Shown: positions 49,279 to 59,726 of the stretch, in pieces
Numbering within the stretch: position 1 is the stretch's first letter
Layout: each line of letters opens with the position of its first letter
Assembly (NCBI GenBank): GCA_025716855.1
Contig: JAIXMQ010000027.1
Span: 310,001-374,000 of the forward strand
DNA from: Pilaira anomala
Taxonomy: Eukaryota; Mucoromycota; Mucoromycetes; Mucorales; Mucoraceae
Direction of reading: 5' to 3'
DNA: 64,000 nt
Notes under the pieces: generated by a model
What the model was told of the DNA's origin: nothing
Database searches by the model: none
Seen by the model: the letters and a program-made list of their open reading frames with translations, nothing else
Made by a program: the position numbers and the translations under genes

Positions 49279-51153
49279 AGCAAGTGAGTTGTTGTTTGGA
49301 AGTCTTATTTGGTGATCTGGTTCCAGTCTTAAGGTATTAGTGGCAGGGTACGCTATTTATATCAGGTGGATAATTTTCGCTGGTCAAAAGTTCTGGGTGG
49401 TCTGGGCATGTGTCCTCCGTTTTGTGGTAATCGTAACAACCTCATTGAGTGTAAAGCAAGGGCCCTATAGTGAAGTAAATAAGCTGGTATCATACAAGTT
49501 GGGCTTTGGCTCAGGTGAGAAGGAAGCAAGGACCCTTGACCGGTGAGCCTTGTTCTATAATCAAAATTCTTTGCTTGTTGGTATTCGGTACGGATAATAA
49601 GTAGTGAGAGCGAGATGTCTTGATTGTATGTCTCGTTAGTCGAGTGGGTTTTTATGAATCTTCTACTTGTTTGACGATACAGAATAGGGTACCGTTAGTT
49701 GGTGGCGGGTAAATAGACCGCGGGACGTGATCGTACGTCTAACACAATATGCTTGCATGAGCAGATCCAGTTGATTGTATCTTGGGTTTTATTGCATCCA
49801 CTAACACTTTACAAGCGGTAATATTTTTGGGACCAGATGTGTTTCCGCCTTCTCGTGGCTGTTGTCCTGTTAGTATCATTGTAGTTTTTATAATTACTTT
49901 GAGAACCAAGAGAAACACTTTTTTTTTTTTTTTTTTTTTTTTTATCTAGCTATTAATAAATAAAAAAGCACATATTTCTAATATATCATTACTTCTGTTT
50001 ATAACATAAAACTATAAATTCTACTGTTTAACTGTTTTTATTCTGCCTACATTAATTGTAAGTGATAATTTATGCGAGTTGAATACGTTGGAGGGCGTTT
50101 TTTTATGCTCCCAATTTTTGTCTCCTATTTACTTTATGCTTTAAATTATATAAGCATTATAACGGGTACCAGTATAAGAAAACAAAACAAAAAATATTGA
50201 AATTATTTATTATTTATAAACACATTAAATTTTTTACTCTCTTCTTTTTTTAATATTTTCAAGCCCTGTGTATCTGCTATCTATTAAAATACTTGACAAT
50301 CATAAACAGCGTTGTTTCGAGCTCTAGTTAACTGTTGAAGAAATGTTGCATCTGCTAAATTAAATATGGCAGGAGACAACAGTAGTGAGTTGTTGCAATA
50401 AATTTGTAATGATTTACCTTGATGTCATTGATTTTGTATAATATAATAAATATGTAAATAAATAACTCGAGATAGTCTATATTATGTTGCAACTGGTTTT
50501 CTTGATTTCAAATGTCAAAAATAGCTTTTATTCCATCAACTATACCTAAACCAGTCATAAATGATCCCGTATACAGTTTGTGATGATGCTTTTTGGGGAT
50601 AAAAGAATGATCACTCCATTGTTGTAAATGTTGAATCTATCGTTGTATAATTTAGTTAACGGATGAGTGTTGATAATACCGTAGCTATTTTTTGGTTGAA
50701 TTGACTATCAAGTATTTAGCCTTGCCGGAAATACCACCAAAAAAGGTATTAATGCCTTTCCAATAAAAGATGCCAACACCATTAGTTTTAGAGTAGTTTG
50801 ATGTAATAATTTTGAGTTATACAATGTATGTCTCATATTTTGTTGGTAGATACTGTGAGGGTCATACTTTCTTTGTTGATGAGAAAACCAAGACGTTGAA
50901 TTGTGGTTGAAGAAGGAGCTACTTGGGATTTCTTTTGGTTGACCAGGAAGTCTAGACCTGATAGTTTTTGTTCAATTTCATTTTCATGGTTTTTGTAAAT
51001 ATCACAGTAAACAATGTCGAATGAAAACCTGAATGATAGTGTTGATTTTGTATTTCGCCTATTGTTGAAATAAAAGGAAAGTGAAGTACCAAAAGCAAAA
51101 GAAAAGATGATCAGGCCTTATAATTATTAAAGATATCATTTTATTATCATATT

Positions 51154-51181
51154 TTCTCTCTCTCTCTCTCTCTCTCTCTCT
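51154..51181. repeat. CT dinucleotide microsatellite within copy 2
   Basis: About 13 CT units. Copy 1 has a T-rich stretch at the same place (near 3208-3220), so the microsatellite expanded after, or was lost since, the duplication. Confidence 0.85.
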
Positions 51182-51865
51182 TTGAATATTCAAACTAGCA
51201 AAGAAAGAATGATAACATGAAAAGAGTTTCCTTTAATACACAGGATAATGAAAGTTTTAATGGTAGTTATTTATTGACCTGAACCAATTATCAAACATTC
51301 AGTCAACAAACGAACAATAATTAACACTAACTGTAGAAGCACATTCAACTCATTTCACTTTATATTAAGGTATACATATGAAAAAAAAAAGATGGCAAAT
51401 AATATGTACATGAAGTTCTTTATTTTTCTGTCTTTATCTACCATGTATTGAGCTGCTGGATAAAGACAGATTTTTTTTTTTTTTTTTTTGAATTATGAGC
51501 CCAGACAGCAGCATTTCGACTGGCTAACAATTTCGCGCTAAAGACTGACAGAACATTCAAACTTTTTTCAGTGTTGTAAAACACTGCCAATCGTTCTAAT
51601 AAATAAACATGCCCACCAAGAAAAAAAAAACAGGGAGGGATACGCTTTACTACTGCCTCCCCATTGCATTAACTCTTTACTTCCGAGAAAAATGATTGCC
51701 AAAGTATTTTTATTATGAATATGTGATCTAATATGACTATCTGCTGGACATAGATAAATTATGGTGCAGTTTCCTAAATTTACGTTGTAGTTGACTTCGA
51801 TCATAAGATCACATTCTATTCATTCAAAAATTTAAATCCAGTTTTTCAAAAATAAGTTTTTTTTT

Positions 51866-51902
51866 TCAATAAAAGGTGGGAAATCCAGTAGTCGTTGTCA
51901 TA

Positions 51903-51943
<41 letters not shown>

Positions 51944-52443
51944 AGTCGTTGTCGTAGTCGTTGTCGTCGCTTTAAATGTGTCCTTATCTTTTGGCGAGTA
52001 TTTGATAAGTGTCATCTTTGTTTGGATGATATGAATAGAATACACATTGGCTAGTTTGACTGTGTTCATGCTTGCATTAGGGAATCTGCACATGATATTC
52101 TTCAAAGCATCTGTAGGATTTTTAACATTCTTAATGGAATCTTCAAGTAAATGATTTATATCAATGGTTACTTTTAATCTGTGTAAAAGAGATTAACTAT
52201 TTTCTCTACTAACATCATAAGATCATTTAGTTCTCACCCTGAAGACTCAATGACCATGCAAGGAAATTTTTTGTTATTGATACCGATCCCATCTAAGATA
52301 GTTGCCGAGCTTTTTTCTTGAGTAACGAAAAAAATACTTGAAGCTGACTCTTTGTCCTTTCTTTCACACCTAAACTCGATCATTGAAGTTAATTTCAGTA
52401 TTAGCTTACATTATATAATACGTACTTACCAAGTGAAAGACAT
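51866..52443 (-). CDS. Small unknown protein ending in a polythreonine tail
   Basis: Three exons: 52443-52430, 52369-52238 and 52178-51866, giving 152 residues. It starts MSFTWCERKDKESASSIFFV and continues with FPCMVIESSGLKVTIDINHL and NVYSIHIIQTKMTLIKYSPK. About 27 of the last 38 residues are Thr, encoded by a GTCGTT-type hexanucleotide repeat (51890-51970), then GFPTFY. I recall similar unnamed domains in other Mucoromycota, often in repeat-associated proteins, but cannot name a function. The splice joins keep the frame, which supports a gene. The tail probably replaced or extended a normal C-terminus by repeat expansion, so it may be a decaying copy. Confidence 0.6.
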
Positions 52444-52946
52444 TAAGGCCGTAATATGACTAAAATATTTAACTATCGAGACAATATATTCAACATATAT
52501 CGTTCTTTCATCATTTGTGTTGTGAACGAGCACATTATATTCTCATATAATTACACATGCTCTAATATCCTTCACTACTTTACGATACTATAAGTTTATT
52601 CACACTACAATAATTATCTAATTGGCTAATATATAAATCACATCATTGTCTCTATGATCAACAAGTCTCTTTTATATTTATCAGGTACAGCAACCAGTTA
52701 TAATACTTGGGGACCTTTTATCTTATTTTCAGCAACATGTTTATTGTAATAGATCATTGATCATAGCTATGTTTCACAATTCATGCTTCGCTTGTTTAAA
52801 TTCTATTTACTATATATAACCACACACTTTTTATACCTTTTAATAAAGTTTAGTTTATTTTTGCAGTCTGATTTATTTTAACTTTGTTATATATTTTTTA
52901 TTGCTTTTATTTCCGTTTGTTCTATCACTATAATAGCTCGAACATC
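52444..52946. other. Intergenic region
   Basis: About 500 bp, very AT-rich, with TATATATAACC near 52813 and no gene. It might include the remains of an LTR for the neighbouring integrase fragment, but I see no matching partner. Confidence 0.45.
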
Positions 52947-53753
52947 TCATACTTCAAAATGACCTTCTTTGGTAGCATTTTGAGAAGCTGCATTAGTACT
53001 GACAAGCTTTATATGATGCGTAGGTACATCCCTAGATAAGAGATTTCCCTGTTGGTCAATTAGGATGTAAGATTTATTCTTTGTATATCCCTTAATTTGA
53101 AAAGGTCCAGAATAACTTTCCTGAAGCTTAGATGAACGATGGACGTTTAAGATCATAACACTGCTACCAATAGGGTACATGTTTTCAATGATCTTGTGTG
53201 TCTTAGCAAATCTCTCATGATCACGATCCTGTGTAGCTTTAATAAGTTTAGTTATTTCGGGAATAACAACTTGTTGAGCGAAAGCAAGACGATCTTCAAT
53301 AAGCTTTACATCGGCTTTTTCAGCGCTTAAAGTATGTCTTACTTTAGAGTAATCTTCAAAACCGTTAGGTTGTCTGTTGAAAACTATTGTAAAAGAACTA
53401 GACTTATGTAACTTGGAATACTTAATATTCATGGCAGGTTGTACACTATTGAGATATAAATCCCGATCATCATGTTTACCATTAAGCATTTTAACAATAC
53501 TTGCTTTGGCGATACCAACAAAACGTTCACAAACAGAATTGCCTTGTGGTGTATATGGTAAAGATAAACGTCGATTAATTCCACTTAAAAGAACGAGTTG
53601 TGAAACGATTTCATTAATAAATTCGCTACCATTATCGTGTGACAGAACACGTGGGAAAGAAAACAAACAAAAGATGTTTGATAATTCCTTAGCGATAGTC
53701 AGACTCGATTTATCAGGAAGTGCACGAAGAATTGTAAGGGCGTTCTCAAGCAA
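52947..53753 (-). pseudogene. Truncated Ty3/gypsy-type retrotransposon integrase
   Basis: The frame carries the second half of a retroviral-type integrase core: VLSHDNGSEFINEIV (second catalytic Asp), LPYTPQGNSVCERFVG (catalytic Glu), then a C-terminal domain with YPIGSSVMILNVH and SGPFQIKG. The first catalytic Asp, the zinc finger and all of reverse transcriptase are missing: similarity begins abruptly next to an A8/T8 tract at 53752-53759. The frame stops after GHFEV, where a chromodomain would normally begin. No initiation codon other than TTG opens the frame. It is a dead 5'- and 3'-truncated copy. Confidence 0.85.
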
Positions 53754-53915
53754 AAAAAATAATAAAACGGAGCTGAAAAATAGCGAAAGAAGTATTGACT
53801 AGAATAGTAATTGTAAACTTTAAATTTATTTTTCCACAGCCAAATTTCAAAATGTGTAACAATTTCAAAAAACATTCCCAAAAGGTCAATGTTGGCCAGT
53901 ACAGTGCTTCCAGCG

Positions 53916-54000
53916 TCCATGTCCATCTCCATGTCAATCTCAGGTTTCCATGTCCATCTCCATGTCAATCTCAGGTTTCCGCATACATCTCCATGTCCAT
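53916..54000. repeat. Short tandem repeat, 31-bp period, about 2.7 units
   Basis: TCCATGTCCATCTCCATGTC begins at 53916 and again at 53947, with a third partial unit near 53978 to 54000. It lies just upstream of the gene fragment at 54058. Confidence 0.8.
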
Positions 54001-54057
54001 TTTTTTTCCGTGTTCATTTTTTCAACCGCTGGTTCTCGCTACCTTTTCCTACCAAAT

Positions 54058-54282
54058 ATGATAACCATAACTAGGGAACAAGCTATATGCATGTTATATT
54101 GTGTAGCTTTTAACGACGAAAATGTCAAAAAATTTGTACCAACTATTGATGCACTGAAGAGTTTGGAGGTCTGTTACAAGGAGGATCCCATGGAGCCAAT
54201 GCTAATTTCTTTTAAAAGTCTTGAAGCCCACACAGTCAAATATTGTAGATATCCTACCACCCAAAGCTTGGAAGAAAAGTAG
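54058..54282 (+). CDS. Short unknown protein of the REEAVC-type repeat family
   Basis: A 74-residue frame starting MITITREQAICMLYCVAFND, then ENVKKFVPTIDALKSLEVCY, ending at LEEK. It aligns by eye with both pseudogene arms at 14.1 and 15.1 kb: REQAICMLYCVAFNDENV against REEAVCLFYAVPYNEENV, and DALKSLEVCY against DELEDVEICF. It lacks the internal TGA seen in those arms. A partner fragment lies downstream on the opposite strand, the same convergent arrangement as at 14-15 kb. Function is unknown. It could be an intact short gene or the exon of a longer broken one. Confidence 0.5.
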   Translation: MITITREQAICMLYCVAFNDENVKKFVPTIDALKSLEVCYKEDPMEPMLISFKSLEAHTVKYCRYPTTQSLEEK

Positions 54283-54289
54283 CAAAGTT

Positions 54290-54930
54290 TAACTTTTCTA
54301 GTCGAAGTCTTGACATTTAAGTCTTTCATTAGACTGATTTTTATTTTTTTTGTTCCTGCACTCAAATGCCTTCAGTGTTTGCTGTTCATCCAGTAGTTTA
54401 TGGCGTTCATATATTTTTACTTTATTGTTGAAGGGCAATGTATCTACGATTATCTTTTGTAAGCTCTCATTGTCACTAATTCTAAATGTTAGAGTGTTTA
54501 TACTTCGTTGTTTTATTTTATATTATATTTTACCTAACAAGCTGCTCCAAATCCTCACGATTAGTAGAAAGACCTGCATGATCAAGAACCACCAGACACA
54601 CCTTATTGTTATTTTTTATGTGACGAAGCATACCTAATAAGAAGTTCATCCTTCAAGACATACAGATTTCTTACTTGTACTTTTTCTCCCGTACTGCAAT
54701 ATATTCTTTTGATCGAAGAATCTGTTAGGTTCACTTTTGCTGACTTTAACCATTTTCCAAGGCTGCTGACATTTGTTTTGTTAAAAAAACATGAATATTT
54801 CTGTATAAAAGATAGTATTTCCTCCATTTCTACTTGTTTGCAGTTATACACCTCTTTGTTGAATGGGTCAACAGGCAAAAATACAATATTAAGAAGGTGC
54901 TGGGTAAAAGAGTAGTAAAAAAGGAGGTGT
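54290..54930 (-). pseudogene. Fragment of the LPVDP-type partner protein
   Basis: On the minus strand, LLNIVFLPVDPFNKEVYNC through FIQKYSCFFNKTNVSSLGK is related to the plus-strand frame at 14476-14690. After a stop near 54609 another readable stretch follows (VCLVVLDHAGLSTNREDLEQ, then RISDNESLQKIIVDTLPF), interrupted by a possible intron or frameshift. The MITE at 54933 begins right at the N-terminal side of the frame, so its insertion has probably cut off the 5' end. I cannot give a function. Confidence 0.5.
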
Positions 54931-54932
54931 TA

Positions 54933-55506
54933 AAATCACGGATCAATTTTATCCAACTAGCCACCAAATACTTACCAGTTTTTTCTTAAGAAAAGACTAG
55001 TATAATACTTGTTTTTTTTAAAGAAAAAACATGTACAATACTTGTTCTTTTTTCACTTTGGACAAAAAAGAAAAAAGGATTATTTTCTATTTGAGATTTA
55101 TTAAACAAAATGAATCATTTATTTTTTGATAAAATTATTAGACTTACCATTGATAACAACATGTTTTATGCACAGGTTTTTTTTTTCTTGGAACAATCTC
55201 TTCTCTAGATAAGGAATGTGGCAAAAGAAGAGATTAAAAATGGAGCGGTAAGGAAGGTTCATTTTGAAATATATATAAAAAGAAGAAAGTGAAAGAAAAG
55301 AACAAAATAAAAAAAAAGGATGATTTATAATGAAAAAAAAACCCCTGTTTGTCTGGCGTATAAGAAAAAAAACCTGCCTGTATGCCATGTGAAAAAAAAA
55401 TTGTTGTAATGGTGTATTTCATGCAAAAGTTATAAAAAACCTTATTCACGTGACAATGTGCCTTGTTATACTTTTTATAAATCCGGATAAAAGTCATCCG
55501 TGATTT
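54933..55506 (-). mobile_element. MITE copy B, complete, with TA target duplication
   Basis: The 574-bp element starts AAATCACGGATCAATTTTAT and ends with the inverse of AAATCACGGATGACTTTTAT, so the terminal inverted repeats are about 26 bp with few mismatches. TA lies directly outside both ends (54931-54932 and 55507-55508), the target duplication of Tc1/mariner-type elements. No transposase is encoded. It is related to copies at 13.46 kb and 63.4 kb. Confidence 0.85.
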
Positions 55507-55606
55507 TACTACTACTCTTTTCCCCGGCTTCCTTTTATACAGTATGTTGTAACTAGTACTTGAGACGAACAATACACAGGTTGCCGAAGCGAAGGATGAA
55601 GAAGTG

Positions 55607-55688
55607 GTACAAGCTCTCTGAGCCACGCTTTATTTTCAGTTATATAATAATAATAAAAACTAATATTCCCCTTTTCTCCAGATCTTTC
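55607..55688. repeat. DIRS left inverted terminal repeat
   Basis: GTACAAGCTCTCTGAGCCAC through CTCCAGATCTTTC is the inverse of 59778-59860. The outermost part (55569-55606) is not inverted at the other end but is complementary to the left half of the internal region. Confidence 0.92.
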
Positions 55689-55765
55689 AAGTTAGCTATA
55701 TGATATTCATTTTTTTTTTTTTTTTTCTGGGTGGGAATTGATCAGGTTAACTAAATTAAACTAAA

Positions 55766-57907
55766 CTAATTGAAGAATCTTCGATACCAGGGCTGGGTGT
55801 GTACCACTTCTTCATCCTTCGCTTCGGCAACCTGTGTATTGTATGTCGTTCCTAACACAATACTTGTTGCCTCCGCTTCGGATTCCGAAGTGGTATAGTT
55901 TTCCGTTGAAAAAATTGAATTCTGTATCTTGGTACTGTCATGACGTTGTCTTGTAGGTTTATAATAATATTTTTCAAACGTGTTGGAATTCAGACTCCAA
56001 TTAGCATGAGACTTGACTTTATCCACAGAATTTCCTAATTCAATCGCCTTGGTGCTTGAAGCTGCCCTTATAGAGTGTGCTGAATATGATTCTTTAACGC
56101 CTGCTTTAACCATATGATATTTAACCCAATTAGCTAAGGTACTTGGTTTGATACTTGTAGGTATCTTCTTTTTGGCTTGGTTATTTAAATAAGTCAGGAA
56201 AAGTGAATGATCTTCTGGAAGAGATGATCGATAAGTAATAGTGTTTGATAAAAACAGAGCTAAAGCTCTTACTACACAAAGTTCTTGACAGTCTTGTTCC
56301 TGTAGCAACCCCAGTTGAATCGTTTTTTGTTGTGCTTCTTTAGGTTCACGTACATGAATAGTAACACCTTCTAAATTACCCTCCTTGTATTTTAACAATA
56401 CATCACGGTACTGTATCCGACCTATGTCACTTCTAGGACGCCACATGGTATGCATACATAATAATAGGATAACTTTTTGTTGTAGATCATATAGATTTAA
56501 TTGATTTGTTGATGATAAAGTTTTTAGAATATGTCTAGTTAAGATATCAAGATCCCATGTTTCGATTTGAGTTTCTTTTGGAATAGAGATCACCAATCTT
56601 CTTTTGGCATTAAAAAATCTTTTAACATCAGATACTTCTGCTATAGGACGTTTCTTGGGATGAATCACATTTAAGACTGAAGCTAAAGCTGAACGATACC
56701 CATTTAATGTAGATAGTTGTAAATCCTTATATGACATCAAAAATTGTAACACTTGTTGTGAGTCGTATGCTTGTGGTTGATATCCATGTTGTAAACACCA
56801 ATCTACATATTTATTCCATGCTGTATCATACATTTTATTTGTCTTCGATCGTATTGATTTGTTCAAATGATCAATCAAATCATCCTTCATACCATTGGCT
56901 TGCCTGTAGTTGTTGATAAGCGCCAAGCGATCAAACTCCATTTGTTGTTCATTTTCCATATTATCGGACACGATATGTGTTTCATTTGTAGAATCGTTGG
57001 AAACCAAAATTGACTCGTCCATAGTGGTGTCACCAATACTGCTTCCTTGGTTCGATCTATCTTCAACTTCCTGAGTACCTTCGGGATCAATTTCCATGGT
57101 GGAAAGAGGTAAAGGCCCTTCCTTTTCCAATTCTGATTGAATGCATCGATCTTTGTTGCAAACGGATCCTCCTGGTAACTCCAATAAACTGGTAATTGAT
57201 GATTGTGGTGAGCTGCGAACGCATCTACTGTCATTATTTTCCCCCACGTTTTCGTAAGTAGCTGAAACATTTTCTTTGGAATTGAAGATTCGTATATTGG
57301 TTTGTTCGATCGACTCAACTGATCGGCTTTCACATTCTGAATCCCTGGAATATGTTGGTATTGAACTACTAATTGGTTCTTGTTGCAAATATTTTGTATC
57401 TTGACTGCTAAATCCTGTAACGCAAATGATGCTGTTCCTCCTGCCTTGGTCACGTATTTCAATGCTGTCATGTTGTCGCTGTAAATCTTCATTGGAACGT
57501 TGTTTACCTTTTTTGCGTGAATTAACAGTGCGTAATATATTGTTTTCAATTCTCGAACATTTATAGAGTCCTCTTTTTCTTCTTTTGTCCAAAACCCTGC
57601 TGTTTGGGTAATGTTTGATGTCACCCCCCAACCGATGTCGGAAGCGTCGACGTACACTTTCAATGCTGGTTCTGGCACAATTAATTTGTGAATGGGTAGG
57701 CCGTTCCGTTGTAAAAGAAAAGTTTTCCACCATTGAATTTCTTTCTTGGCTTCTTGAGATAGCTGACATGATTTGTCCCATTGATTGTGATTCATATATA
57801 AATTTTTTGCTAGATCCCGTTGCATGTGACGGACATGTAATAGGGCCTCTCCTATCGCTGGGATTACTGCAGTCATCTTCCCCAATAAACTTGCTATCCA
57901 TCGGCAT
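55766..57907 (-). CDS. DIRS tyrosine recombinase (YR)
   Basis: The frame is 713 residues, but only the C-terminal ~390 look like recombinase: an N-terminal SAM-like part (NKMYDTAWNKYVDWCLQHGY) and a catalytic part with MWRPRSDIGRIQ (first Arg), HSIRAASSTKA (His-x-x-Arg), and HANWSLNSNTFEKYYYKP (His/Trp and the nucleophile Tyr region). The enzyme would insert the circular cDNA. The first ~340 residues overlap the RT-RNase H frame by 1021 bp and may be only partly translated, so the real start is uncertain. Confidence 0.9.
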   Translation of the reverse strand: MPMDSKFIGEDDCSNPSDRRGPITCPSHATGSSKKFIYESQSMGQIMSAISRSQERNSMVENFSFTTERPTHSQINCARTSIESVRRRFRHRLGGDIKHYPNSRVLDKRRKRGLYKCSRIENNILRTVNSRKKGKQRSNEDLQRQHDSIEIRDQGRRNSIICVTGFSSQDTKYLQQEPISSSIPTYSRDSECESRSVESIEQTNIRIFNSKENVSATYENVGENNDSRCVRSSPQSSITSLLELPGGSVCNKDRCIQSELEKEGPLPLSTMEIDPEGTQEVEDRSNQGSSIGDTTMDESILVSNDSTNETHIVSDNMENEQQMEFDRLALINNYRQANGMKDDLIDHLNKSIRSKTNKMYDTAWNKYVDWCLQHGYQPQAYDSQQVLQFLMSYKDLQLSTLNGYRSALASVLNVIHPKKRPIAEVSDVKRFFNAKRRLVISIPKETQIETWDLDILTRHILKTLSSTNQLNLYDLQQKVILLLCMHTMWRPRSDIGRIQYRDVLLKYKEGNLEGVTIHVREPKEAQQKTIQLGLLQEQDCQELCVVRALALFLSNTITYRSSLPEDHSLFLTYLNNQAKKKIPTSIKPSTLANWVKYHMVKAGVKESYSAHSIRAASSTKAIELGNSVDKVKSHANWSLNSNTFEKYYYKPTRQRHDSTKIQNSIFSTENYTTSESEAEATSIVLGTTYNTQVAEAKDEEVVHTQPWYRRFFN
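55801..55895. repeat. DIRS internal complementary region
   Basis: The left half, GTACCACTTCTTCATCCTTC to CCTGTGTATTGT, is the inverse of the element's left end. The right half, ATTGTATGTCGTTCC to CCGAAGTGG, is the inverse of its right end. The two share ATTGT. In the known DIRS cycle this region templates completion of the ends and formation of a circle. It overlaps the last codons of the recombinase frame. Confidence 0.93.
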
Positions 57908-58971
57908 GAACGAATTGTTGTTAATTCCGCTTGTCTTAGACGTTGTAACAGTTTGTTTATCTTTACAGTTGGTAATGAGATTTGCATTGTTCTTGTATTG
58001 AATTGGAATCCTAAAAATTCTTGAGTTGTTTTCGGTTCGAGTACACTCTTGGACCGATTGATTAGGAAACCCAGATGCTCTAGGTGTTGAGTTAGGACTT
58101 GTACTGATCTCTTAATTTGAGCTTTCGACTTGTCTAAGATACATATGTCATCTAGGTAATAAATAATTCTCATCCCTTTTGCTCGTAGATGTTCTATAGC
58201 ATATCTCATTAGTTTTGAAAAAACTCTTGGAGCTACGCTTAAGCCGAATGCTAATGAAGTATATTGGTATACTATACCTTTGTTTTCGAATGTAAGGTAC
58301 TGTTGAGATTCTTGGTGAATAGGGACTACCACATAGGCATCCTTCAGATCGACTTTGCAGATATAATCGTCTTTCTCTATTATATCCCGTAACGCCGGAA
58401 CACCTTCCATCTTGAAATGTTGTACTTGTAGAAACTGGTTCAACTTGGTACAGTTCAGAATTGGTCTGCGTTTCGTTGCTTCTTGTATGGTGAAGAACGT
58501 CGATAAAAAATCCTTGTTCTGTGTTGGTGATGGTTTGATTATTCCCGCTTGCAAAAATTTCTGTACTGCTTGATCTGCTGCAAGTTGGTCTGCTGCATCC
58601 ATATTTAAAGGTTTCACTCTCCATGGTAAAGGGTACCGTTCGAATTGTAATCGGTAACCTGACTCCACAATTGAAATTGGCCAATTTTGAGACGTCATTT
58701 TTTTCCAATTGTTTAAGAAGTGATGGAGGCGACCACCCGGTAAAATACCATCTTGTGGTATCGAATAGTTGGTTTGTTGATTTGTTGTAATTGATTGATG
58801 TTGAATCGACTGTTGATTGATTGAAGTTTGGTGATGTTGGATCGAAGCTGGACGGGAAGGATGTTGAAGATCCTTTTTTGTTGGTTGTTGGTGTTGGGAT
58901 TGTTGTTGGTGATATTGTTGGGATTGGTTGATTGTTGATAACTTGATTGGCCACTTCGTTGCGGTGTCCAC
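56887..58971 (-). CDS. DIRS reverse transcriptase-RNase H polyprotein
   Basis: A 694-residue frame. After a Gln-rich start come the RT motifs: RRPILNCTKLNQFL, CKVDLKDAYVVVPIH, LAFGLSVAPRVFSKLM and the catalytic YYLDDICIL. RNase H follows with LKVYVDASDIGWG, VRELKTIYYAL, IYSDNMTAL and KADQLSRS. A further ~130 residues (TVDAFAAHHNHQLPVYWS, YLFPPWKLIPKVL) occupy the place of the methyltransferase-like domain of DIRS elements; I do not see a DPPY-type catalytic motif, so I leave that unproven. It overlaps the Gag frame by 259 bp, suggesting frameshift or re-initiation. Confidence 0.93.
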   Translation of the reverse strand: MDTATKWPIKLSTINQSQQYHQQQSQHQQPTKKDLQHPSRPASIQHHQTSINQQSIQHQSITTNQQTNYSIPQDGILPGGRLHHFLNNWKKMTSQNWPISIVESGYRLQFERYPLPWRVKPLNMDAADQLAADQAVQKFLQAGIIKPSPTQNKDFLSTFFTIQEATKRRPILNCTKLNQFLQVQHFKMEGVPALRDIIEKDDYICKVDLKDAYVVVPIHQESQQYLTFENKGIVYQYTSLAFGLSVAPRVFSKLMRYAIEHLRAKGMRIIYYLDDICILDKSKAQIKRSVQVLTQHLEHLGFLINRSKSVLEPKTTQEFLGFQFNTRTMQISLPTVKINKLLQRLRQAELTTIRSCRWIASLLGKMTAVIPAIGEALLHVRHMQRDLAKNLYMNHNQWDKSCQLSQEAKKEIQWWKTFLLQRNGLPIHKLIVPEPALKVYVDASDIGWGVTSNITQTAGFWTKEEKEDSINVRELKTIYYALLIHAKKVNNVPMKIYSDNMTALKYVTKAGGTASFALQDLAVKIQNICNKNQLVVQYQHIPGIQNVKADQLSRSNKPIYESSIPKKMFQLLTKTWGKIMTVDAFAAHHNHQLPVYWSYQEDPFATKIDAFNQNWKRKGLYLFPPWKLIPKVLRKLKIDRTKEAVLVTPLWTSQFWFPTILQMKHISCPIIWKMNNKWSLIAWRLSTTTGKPMV

Positions 58972-59726
58972 GTTCCACGACCTCTCCCTCTTTGGGATAA
59001 AAAAGGTCTTCCTCCACGATATCCATTGCTTCCAGTTCCTCTTCCGCCTCTGTTAAAGTTTGATCTGTTACTATTGTTTCGGTTGGCATCACTGGTAACT
59101 TTTTGCTTAAATGTTTCTTCATAGTACTGTTCAATAAAGTGTTGATCGAACGCGTATTTTTTGTCACTACTTTCTGGAGTCTCCAAGTGTTTGAGACTGT
59201 ATGGTAATCTAAGAGCTTTTGTGCTGGCTTCTTTTGCTTCAAATTCTTGTTGTTTTGCAGTCCCGAATCCAAATACTGCAACTCTTCTTGCTTTTTCCAT
59301 TGTGTCAAGGAAGACTTCTTCGTCTTCACTTTGCATTCCTCGTTCAGTAATGTATTGCATTTGTTCATAGATTTCTGTAGCTGCTTTTGCTTGAGTTCTC
59401 GTACTTTCTGTAAGCTTATAGATGGTAGATACGAGTTGTAAAGAATCGACTTTCCACTGTTTAAGTTGGTGGATGAAATTTGGGTTGACTGTTTCAGGTG
59501 TGTTCCATTCCTCATTGTGGTACTTTGGAATGGCTCGTTTAAACCTTTGAAGTGCTTTTTGTAACTCTGAGTAGCTGTAACTGTCGAGTTCTTCATGAAT
59601 GTCTGCTGGGATTGCAACCCCTCGGTGCTTTTGTTCCGTTTCTGTTGCTTGGGCTTCTCGGACGCGTCTGGTGACGGTTTCGATGATAGCATCCACTTGT
59701 TCTTTGGTAAATACTGTTTGGTCCAC
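58713..59726 (-). CDS. DIRS Gag-like protein
   Basis: A 337-residue frame starting MDQTVFTKEQVDAIIETVTR. The first ~220 residues are helical and charged; the next ~60 are Asn/Gly/Arg-rich (NFNRGGRGTGSNGYRGGRPF), a likely nucleic-acid-binding stretch in place of zinc knuckles. It then continues into Asn/Gln-rich sequence overlapping the start of RT. Its position first on the transcript and its composition fit DIRS ORF1. Confidence 0.8.
   Translation of the reverse strand: MDQTVFTKEQVDAIIETVTRRVREAQATETEQKHRGVAIPADIHEELDSYSYSELQKALQRFKRAIPKYHNEEWNTPETVNPNFIHQLKQWKVDSLQLVSTIYKLTESTRTQAKAATEIYEQMQYITERGMQSEDEEVFLDTMEKARRVAVFGFGTAKQQEFEAKEASTKALRLPYSLKHLETPESSDKKYAFDQHFIEQYYEETFKQKVTSDANRNNSNRSNFNRGGRGTGSNGYRGGRPFLSQRGRGRGTWTPQRSGQSSYQQSTNPNNITNNNPNTNNQQKRIFNILPVQLRSNITKLQSINSRFNINQLQQINKPTIRYHKMVFYRVVASITS

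Larger units (their letters stand above)
48020..51440. repeat. Long dispersed repeat, copy 2
   Basis: Direct repeat of 1-3480. The first 1.9 kb is nearly identical to copy 1; after the T tract at 49920-49942 (23 T, against a shorter T tract in copy 1) similarity falls and indels appear. The match ends near TGGCAAATAATATGTACATG at about 51410 and the following line. No supported gene lies inside. Together the two copies bracket about 44 kb that contains all the housekeeping genes of the window. Confidence 0.9.
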
